A program made the position numbers and the translations under genes. A stretch of 64,000 bases of DNA from Atriophallophorus winterbourni. Its lineage: Eukaryota > Platyhelminthes > Trematoda > Plagiorchiida > Microphallidae. The notes beneath the pieces were generated by a model, which did not search any database, was not told the origin of the DNA, and saw nothing but the letters and a program-made list of their open reading frames with translations. Positions 48,501 to 59,000 of the stretch are shown here, piece by piece; position 1 is the first letter of the stretch, and every line of letters starts with the position of its first letter. The DNA lies in assembly GCA_013407085.1 (NCBI GenBank), contig JACCGJ010019629.1, positions 27,612 through 91,611 on the forward strand, in the 5' to 3' direction.

Positions 48501-50014
48501 ACCATTAACGGTGAGCTCATTCGTGGGTATTGATTAGCTGAACTTTGTGAACACACGGAAAGATGTGCGATTAGGAGTTGTTGTTGGCCTGGTTCGGTCG
48601 GTGTCCACAATGAATGTACATCATAAGCGCGTGATTGTTTCATGCTCCATTACATTTAGAATGACTAAACAGATTGATTCGGGAGTAAATAAAAGTTCAG
48701 CGATAGAACTATGACTACGACGAAACAAAACTTGGGCAAGCAATGAATACAGTAAAAGGATAAAAATCTCATTCGCATGTATCTCCATCACACACACACA
48801 CACTGTTTGCACGCTGTTTGCACTCATCAGGTAGGGACAGTAGGATCAGATCCGCATGCGTTTGAAATAGTGGAAGAATGGTACACAAGTTGCGCTTGTA
48901 TGCCACTGTTTGGTAAGGTTGGTACGACCAATGTGTTCAATCACACGAGCCCCCACTCGTGTAGACTGGGTTTAAAACCCATGACCATGAATAGTAAAAA
49001 GGATTTTTGATTGGATTCCTCCACCGGGATGACTTGAAGATAATTTTCCGAAATACTGGTTTTCTTCATATTAAAATCGAATACTGCCTGTTAACAGCCT
49101 AACAACTTACCTCGAATGCAAGCTTGACGACATTTCTAACTGAATCATCTGCTAAACGAAAAGCCAAATCTTTCAACTCCACTACCACCGGGAGCATCTC
49201 GACCTCGGAACTTGAAGGGGATGAACACGTTGACGAGCCGGAACTTTCAAATCCATCACCCAAAGGCAGACTGCTTCTTCGGCGATTGGACGGCTTAGAA
49301 TGCCTCTTCGGTTCGGGACATTCTTGTGGTTCAAGCCAACCAGGAGAAAGCAATACTCCAATGTCATAACAAAGAAGAGTGAGCCACAAGTGAGGGTAGA
49401 TGAGGGTTTCACTTTCCTGTTAAGTTCAATAAAATTGAAACAATATTAGGCGGGTTATATGTCATTCGCGATTATTATTATGAGTTTAATAGAAAAGGGG
49501 GATGTAGATGCGGAGAGCAAGTACATCAGCTATAAAGTTGTGGTTAAATGACCATGCTAAATAGGGCTGCTACTAGTAGCCACGATGTTCAAATGAAGAA
49601 TCACTGAGTAATTCCGGGTTAAGTGCTCAAAACGTTTAACATGACCGGTGTAATGTGGCGCTGATGGTGTAAACACCACAATACCTTAGATATAAATTTA
49701 TTTCTACTTAAAAATTAGCCAGGTAGGGTAAAACAGATGGACCGCAACTGAAATATATTAGTTTCCGAATCGCGTTTCGAAATTGTATCAACAGGCGCAG
49801 GCTAAATTGAAAAAATAAGAAATCGTATTTGTGGAGATTGACCGGTGCCACAACAAATATACGTACTGTTATCTTTGCATGATGTGATTGCTTCACTTAC
49901 CTTACATAGTTCCGTTTTCTATTCTATCTCATGAAACATATTATGTTTCGCTATACAGCCTTCAAGAAACCGTGACATCAAATGCTTATCCGAATAAAAT
50001 TGTCAGCAAATATA

Positions 50015-50058
<44 letters not shown>

Positions 50059-53000
50059 GAGAAGCTATTCACGATGACAAAATAAACGCTGAAAAGATGA
50101 ATGAATGAATGAATAGTAGAATGGAATGTCGGCTAGACGAATATCCAATGAGATGGGAGAATGAAGTGGTTAGCAGATGAGTGGAAAGATGAATTGATTG
50201 GATGCGTGTTTTATCTAAGGAGCAATCAGCTCATCTTAGTGTGCTCTTGCTAAATCTTCCGAAGGTTTGGTAGTCTTTAGGGTCCCCTCCTACCCGTCTA
50301 ATTCAAACTTGAGCACATAAAGACTTTTGGCATCTACACACTAGATACTGGCCACCGGTGTAATGCTGCCCATGATAATAATAATGCTGATTTACGTGAG
50401 CTAAGTTGGGTGAAAGAGCAACAGGAGATAATGTGTGATGAACGCGAGCCCTTTATTCATAAGGGTTCGAAATGAAATAATGGAAGAACATATGTTCTCC
50501 AACAGGATATCACATTGTACGTTGACGTAGCACCTTACTACAAACTCAGTACCTAAATAGAAAAATTAAAGTTATTGAGAATTCCATTCAATATTACAGT
50601 AAAAACAAAACCGAAAAACAACCTAGTCTGATCAAATCAGTCCATGCCAAAAGAATGTCATTCTCTGGATCGATTTAAAAGCCACAAAGATGTAAAAGAA
50701 TTTGTAGAAGCAAAACAACATTGATCCGGTTACTTACGCTACCAGACAGCGCTTTGTGATAATCACATCTTTGACACGCGTTTAAACATTGACACAATGG
50801 ATAATTATGGTGTATGTAATGTTCATGCAAATAGTCGACGAACACAATATTTTCACCACAGTTCGTCGAGGTTATGCTTTCGAAGACGATCCAAACTATA
50901 GAGAAACTATTCACGAGTGGATAATCGAACGAAATCTTCATTCAATGCCGTCAAAAATACCAATAAAAGATAGTCATTGGTTGGCAACCCATTTTACATC
51001 CCTAATAAAATGAAAACATAATTACACATGGTGGCATAATTTATCGTTATTCGTTGTGCGATCATTGAGCTCATCAAGCCGGGTATGTAAATTCATGTTT
51101 GTCTGTCCTATATACAAAACAGAGCAATCTTTCTGCGTGATCCTATAAACACAATTGATCGAGCTATTAAAATTTAAATTATCTTTAGTTATACCAGGGC
51201 CGACCGAAGATGTCTTCCCTAGCTGTTACCTATATTGCCGCATTATTTAAGATTATTCGTATCGCTTCAGAAACCTTTTTAGCACATGTTATAGATACCG
51301 TAGCTTGCAAATTTTCCTGTTTTGTGTGGGTTATTTCATCCGATTCATTTAATCACATTAGTTTTGCACTATTACATGTGGGCCATGATTAACCGACCTT
51401 GATCGTGCATTGAATCGGTAAGAGCAATTTTTGGTAACGTTTCGCTTTTGGCACATAAGCTTCTTCAGACCAAGCGTGTCGATAAAACTAAACAATTAAC
51501 GGAGTACACTGCATGCAGGAGGGTGTATCAATTGGTATTGATTGCGTCTGCCTAAGGTAATGCAAAACAAACCGGTGCCCTATTCGTGCTGACATCCTTG
51601 GTCTTTTATTTAGGGATACATCAAGCGCAATTAACGCAATCAATGAATTTGTAACGACGATGTCAAACATTATATAGCGTACAAACGATCATCGTGATTA
51701 TTCCAAGTGACGTATTTACTTTGTCTTTATTGCTACTTATCGCTCCTTATTTCCAACTTTTTGTCATGGTATTAAAAATGATTAAATGTTTCCGTATTTA
51801 GACGTTTTTTATCCGATTCACAGAAGTTGTGGAAAAGTGACCAGCTAAAACGAAGTTTTCCATATCGGTAAGAGCAAGAGCATAATCATAAAAATAAATT
51901 TGATTCTAATCGTTTAGAACAGTCCAGGGTGAATTTTCGTTCTGCTACAGGTCTTACCACAAAACACCCTAAAGGAAGTAAAGGATTGCCAAGTCGTGTA
52001 GACAAGGAAAGGATAAAAAATGCTCATTTGCGTGCATTTCCATCACACACCACCATCGGTTTCGTGTTGTTTGAACTCATCAGATAGGCACAGTGGGATC
52101 CGCATCCGCATGCGCTTGAAAAGATTATTTGTCATATTTATCCGATACGGCGGTCAAAGTCGATTGTGACTTTGGTGCGCTAAGCTAAATGTATAGAAAT
52201 ATGTGGCCAACGGCTCACTGAAGTTAATATTTTTGAAGGACTGCAAAAATGTTTGAAACGGAATAAGTTGCCAATATTATGCGACATTTGCATTGATCAA
52301 ATCGGCTAGGTCAAATTTGGTAATGTTTCGCCATTAGCAAACTAGTTTTTCTGGCAAAAGGTATGAAAAGAAACAGGGCTGGTACTAGACGGGAGATATT
52401 ATTAGACAAATGAGCTGAATGATGATATCACTTGGGTTCTGAGTTCGCCCGCTACTCAAGGTTCAAGGTTTTTACTGGTCTAGCTTAAAAATAATAATAT
52501 GATTGTGAAAATTGAAATGTAATTGTATAGAAACAATACAGGAAATTATATTAAACAGTATGTTAGTATAATTAAATAAAAACTTGTCTAATTTAGTTTT
52601 AAACACATGCACGATGGTTGAGTGAATAACAGTCGAAGGTAAACTGTTCCAAGTAAAACAGACACGATGGGAATGAAAATAATTTTTTATAGTTTAGGCT
52701 GAAATGTGGTACCACGCGCGCATAATGTACATGGAGCACCTTGACAAAAGGCGCCTATCGGTGAGGCAGGAGCTATGGCAATGCTAATTAGATGATACAT
52801 TAGTGAACATGAAGCCTGGCAAATTAGATGCATTCCATATTGTTAAACAAAGTTGAGTCCAATTAAAAAGTACTCTTCAGTTTTCGGTGTGTCTAGTACC
52901 TAAGATAAATAGGTTTAAAACTCCGTTTTATTGAAAAACGATTGGCGTGGACATGGATCTAAGGTACAACTCTTGCCAGCCATAAACAGACCTCGTTTTC

Positions 53001-56000
53001 GCAGGGCCTAGCATTTATACAGCAAGGAAGAAACAGAAAACTAGCTCAAAAACATAGGAAGACATAGGATGAGTGTTAGCAAGCACCCACAAAATGAGAG
53101 TCAATATCAGTCCTTAATTTGTGATCCAGCGTTTGTGGATGTCGTTTCGGACAGACCCACAAAATAGTCATTGATAAGGTGTGTAAAACATAATATGGAG
53201 AGACTCAATGCTGAAACAGTTAATATTACCAACGATGTTGTGAATGCAGCCAATTAGGTGAACATAGTGAGCATATCCACAATATTCTGCTGAGTATTGC
53301 AGCTGATAGACTTTAGTGTGTATAACATCAAGTGAATAATTGGTAAGCGCATGTGTTTTAGCGGGTCGATTGACCTCGGTAGAACTTGGAATGTACAAAA
53401 CGTCATGGGCCAATATGTGTCTGACAATCATATCATTTTCTGTTCTTCAACGCCCTTGGCGATTATATTAGTCAGTCTTTCAGGATATCACAACGATTTT
53501 AGTTAAAAACTGATACTTAACTCAGCCACCTGTTTACCTTTGTACCAATGGGCTGACGAATATCCGTACACGGTACGAAATGTTTTCCGATAATTTTCGG
53601 AGTTAATTGCAGTTTAGCGGTCTCAATCTACCTGACGACGGCCGACAAATATAATCGGTTTGTGGAGTTAAGGTGCGATGAATGTTAGCAATACAATGCC
53701 TTCAATATGTTGTTCAATAAAGAAAACGCCAATTTTATTTGGTGTCTCAAATGATTGAATTGTAACAACATTACAATATGAATAGGAGAGCCGAGCGGTA
53801 GAAAATGAACAAAACGTTTGTTGGTGTTTATGACTGAGTATTATTAGTATGCCACTATAATTGACACACCAAAATAATAAACTCAGATATGAAAAAGTAT
53901 ATTTTTTTAATTTTCGGTAGCTCTATGCTTCAGTCACGTGACATCGATGCGCCTTATAGATTAACTATGGCGATGGAATGAAATGCGTTTATCGATCGTA
54001 CTGAAGTCAAAGTTAATTGAGTTATATCGAAAACAGCTTTGATTAAAAACGACTAATTTATTATAAAAGGTGAAACCGTTATAGCGATCTGTCAGTAATT
54101 CAAAAGATAAGAAAATCCGTATTACAATTACTTTCGTGAGAAATACCAAAATCTGACTAAAAACGATACTTCTGTTTTTTGATCTCATAAATGTTTATTT
54201 TGTTTGCGTGATCACCATTCAGAAATAGCTGTTCGCGGTAAGCAAGCTAATGAGTATGTGACCTAGCTTTCGCCGGGCACAATTACTAAGAGACCAGCAC
54301 ATGCTACATACACTTGAGTGAGAAAACGCTACGCATTGAACCAATTTTCGCACGCCACGACTGGAATGGATGCAAATGAATCGCGTGGTATGCGCTGTGC
54401 TGAGCGTGGTATCGAGAAAAGTTTGACTTACTCGAGCCGGTGTGGATCGATAATGATGAAGTAGGTTTGCGGTATTTCGATGATCAAGTGTGTAGACAGA
54501 AGTAAAGTATTACAAGTTTAAACGACAAAAGTACATCCAATTCATATACCTATTTTGATGTAAGATAGAACAAATCAACGGGAAGCGTAAATTCTATTAA
54601 CAGATGTTTCGAAGCTCATCAATCAAACCGAAAAATGCTCGCAATCACGAAAAACATAAATAAAGGTATGACCTGTGCAATTAAAGCAGGTGTAAGTACA
54701 GGTTAAGAAGAACAGAGCACGTGTTGACCATGCATTCAGATGCTTTTCGTCAAAAGTTCGAGCGAGATTCAATCGACTGCTTTTTTATAGCTTTCGTCAT
54801 CATAATTAACCAAACTTTTCTTACCAATCTAATTGACAGAAAGAGAGATTAAGCTGCTTGGTGGTTGTTTGTATATGCTGGAGGCGTGAACACTTCAACT
54901 CAGTGGGTATGCGCTTCATCATATAAACGCGCATATAGAATGATGTTCTCCAATTTATCGTCTCTTATATGTATAATTACGTCAAAATAGTGCGACAGGC
55001 TTGTGAGTAAAATGGTACCTAGGCGGAATAGATCGTTACCTTGTAGCTTTAGAACAAGTCGGAGATCAGATTGATGCTAAACACGTACTGGGTACAATGA
55101 TGCATTTCAGGAAATCACTACTCAGACCCGAATGCGATTCTCATGCGCAAGATTCTTATATGTTTCTAACTTTTCGGAACAGGCGGCAGATAGCTGACAT
55201 GTAATTGTGTGGTACATTTGTCCTCATTTGATAGCCCAGACCATTGCGATGTAACCGAGTACAAAGTTGGGTTCGGAGCTTTTGTGTGTTTATACCTAGG
55301 TCTTATGCGCCCGTCTGAGTGCAAGCAAAGTTCAGTGTAATTCCATTAGAAAGATTCTCTTTAGATTATAATAAGTGAATGTAATTTTTGTGCATAACAG
55401 GCAATGGTAAAATTTATATCAGTATTCAGATCCGAAAAATGTACAGAACGGGTTGTAACAGACTCTAGTTTTTAACATGATCCGTAAGATCATATTCAAC
55501 AATTATTTCATGCTGTTTAGAACAATCCAAAACCAATGCCAAATCTGTTATGAAGACCACTATACAGTGTCGTTGAGGCCTGCCGTGAGGAACGTTTTTA
55601 ACATTATGATTTTTTGTAAGAAGCCTATGAAATACTGACTTTCAAGTATAAATTCGCTCAGCTTTGAAGGACCGTTAAAATGTCTGTGAAATACGGAATA
55701 TGGAGTTTAACTTTAAGCTACCGGTCATGCATGTATGGCCTCAGAATAGTTTAATCATACAATGAAACCATCTGAATTATCGAGCTGATTTAAATGATTA
55801 TCGACAAAATAAAGATAAACCCACTGCACCTGTCGTTCACATTGAGGTTAATTAAACAAACATAAATAATTCGGTCTTAAATCAATAATAATGGCTCCAA
55901 GTTTAGTTATAGTTACTACGAATACCATCTAGTAAGCGTACAAGGAAATGACGTAATTCATGTGCAAGTGAATATGTGCGGCGGCAGGTAATGTGCAGCT

Positions 56001-59000
56001 TAGGATGCAACTATAAGAATAGAAAATTTGACGAGATAGTGTACATTAATCACTTCAAGAACAATGGAAGAATATGGAATATGATTATTTAATCGGCACG
56101 AGTAATGGCTATTCAAGTTCATGCTAATCGGAGTACAAAAACATCCATTTTGGCAGGGCGATTCAATATATACACAAGCATAACAGCTGACGTGATGTCA
56201 AACCATGCAGATGGTGTGAAAGCACAAGCATGATCCAGGCAAAGTGCCGCACATTCAGACTGCATACAGATCTGTTAATGTTGTGGTATGTTCACATTCA
56301 ACACAGAGATTATAGCCGGTTACTAGCGCAAATATAAATTAGCCAATCCTGAGCGCTTGACCCGGAGTCACTCTGTGATTCTGTATTTGAAAATCGTGGT
56401 TCATCGTAACAACCCCATTTACCAATGGCATAAAATCGCACAAATCGGTCGTTTAAGTAAAATGCCAAATTGCAAACCCATTTGACGAAGCTACTTTAAA
56501 ACGTGTTAATACCTGTCAGATCAGGTGGCATAAACCGACAACTACCGTTTGATTGAACTAGGATAATTAAGGTCATGAGTTTACCTTATCACATTCGTGA
56601 ATTGTAGACTATGGATGTGTGGATGATATCGATTTTTGTGTCCTTGAACGAATAATCCACGTGCAAGCTAAAGCCACATAGCTAAGAGCAGGGAAGATAA
56701 ACAGACATAAAATTAACGAAAATGGCTACAAGACACCAGCACAAACTCAAGATCTGGGAAAGGTGTTCGAAAGATGTATGAATTAGAAATCAATATTGAT
56801 GCGTTGCATTATATTGAGCATAAGATGGCATCACTATATTCAACAGCTGTTTTTTAGTTTTACGTTCATCCGACGGCTAAGTTCGAACAACGAGATGGTT
56901 TGCTTAAATTGCTCCGGGTTAATGTATGTTCAACGCCTAGGAAATGTGTTACCTTGGTGTTTTGGTGCCAGGCCTGCATAGAAACTTAACGATGGCTTGC
57001 AATGATTTGAATTTGGTATCACACGATTTCAGAATACTATACAGGTGTAAATTAAAAGGATCTCATTAAGGTTACCAACAGATCGTTCCGAATACGATAT
57101 CATAGCGTTGTGAATTTTCTCTAAAAACTAGTAGGATAAGCTGGTGTGCTAAATTCAGACAACAGAACAAAGTGAAACGCCCAAGCAGACTAAACCTAAT
57201 CGATCTGATCTGATTGCGAATGCGACCAAGGTCACTTGCCCTTAAAATCGCTTTCTGGCGAAGAAAGAAATATCAATGATTTAGGGTGTGACCAAACCGC
57301 TTTGTTTGGCAAAAGTACGCAACATTCGGTGACAAAGTTCGTTGAATTATCCACTGGCTCATCTGGCATCGGTGTAACTAGACAGATTTGTATCAACGAT
57401 TTATTTAATTTAGTGAAACTTCAGGAACATTTCGTTTATCCTAACTTTTCCATCACATGCATTGCATGAACTGTTCGCATTCATCGAGCATATACAATAT
57501 GATTAAGTTTCGTGTGCCTCAAAGATGGAGATTTGACAAAACATAAATGAAGAGTGTGCCCAAATGTTTGAAAACCGATTCACCTTGACGGTACAGGTAA
57601 GCCAATTCAAATAGTTCGACACACTGATGATCAAAAGTTGGCTATTCGACATTTGCTGGATATACAATGCATCAATATTTTAAAATGTATGGCCTGGTGA
57701 CAGTTATATGAACTTGTAACTTTGACTGAAACTACCGAAATTACTGCATAAACTGGGCCCATGCACTCACCGCAGTTAATTTTTGATGGCATTCAAATAG
57801 CAAGCCATGAATATCTTTCATGTGATTCATTGCATATTCCCTTATGACCGGGATCGACTGCACATCTACATCTTTGTTCGGGATACCAGGATTTGAGTGT
57901 ACGATAAATCCAGCCGTCGTGCGTACCAGGTGTGAGAACAAAGCCGCAGAACGCCAAGGATCAATTTTGGACCAATGCGATGGAGTACTAAACCGGTCGG
58001 GTGGGGTTTGGAGTGGCGTAGTTTCCACTGACGCTTGTATGAACAAGCCAGTTATAACGGGTCTCAAACACGATGATCTAGGAAGCCTTTCTTGTTTAGA
58101 GACTGATATCCGGTGCGGAAATTTGAATTGTTGCCTATTTCTGCAAGAGGAATCGGTATCACTTGATCTGTCGGAAGGCGTGGCATTCTCTCGTTCGATT
58201 TGGATTGAACGACGGATTACCATCGTTCCGTTTTTATTAGTAGGTGAGGTTGCAGTGGAAGGTAATGCAATTTCCAAGCGATGATCTGGTATCCAACGAG
58301 GATCTTTGAACATGAACATATAACCACGCTTGTCAGAATTGATACGGACAAAATCTCCGGGTCGAAGAAGTCGGCGTCCGGAATGTGGCATGTTTGATTG
58401 TGGCAACATTTGTTCGTCATTAATGTATATGGGAGGAATTCTGATGCTTGCCGCGCTAGTTGACTGAGTTGATTCTGGTGCAGCAGGTTCCAAATAAATC
58501 GCACCATTTAGAACGTCTGAACCATTTGTTGTGATTGGTTGGTCACAGCCTATTAGTTTTGCATAAACCACCTCGTCTAAATACGTATCTTCTTCCGGGG
58601 ATGGATAGATTCGAATGTGCGCTGTCGGTTTGGATCCAATTGTGAATTGAGTGCACGTTGAATTTGTGTCTATGAGCGATCCCAGGTCATGCAGGAGAAT
58701 ATCTTTAACCGGGTTTTGCCCTCTCATTTGAAGTAGGTAGGGTCCATTCGGTGTTCGATTTTGTGAACTTTGCGGCTGTACCCGTTGTCTTCTTGAATCA
58801 CGTGTGGTCAAGCTAGCCCGATTGACTGAGCGTCTTTTAAAAGGCACAGGAGCTTCTCCAGATGGGACATCTACACTACGGCGTGGTGTGATCGGCATGC
58901 CCGGTTGATCTTTTTTTGCATGACGTGGACGTAATTCAATACGGCGTGCAGCACCTTGTCCGGGACTCGTAACTGAGAACAGCGTGTGTAAAGTTTCATC

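Larger units (their letters stand above)
52400..57770. other. RADIL intron 1, right part
   Basis: Mostly unrecognised AT-rich DNA. It contains a decayed family 2 unit at 53628-53667, a partial 240-bp repeat at 56205-56275 and faint traces of the family 2 repeat near 56350-56420. No coding frame was convincing. Confidence 0.5.

Noticed and set aside
50675..50941. Minus-strand open stretch ending in a GTAAGT donor within RADIL intron 1
   Set aside because: No in-phase acceptor upstream, and the peptide does not resemble the DIL region. Exons 1 and 2 already join in phase.
57844..58284. 146-codon plus-strand frame opposite RADIL exon 1
   Set aside because: Antisense shadow of a long conserved exon; no motifs of its own.
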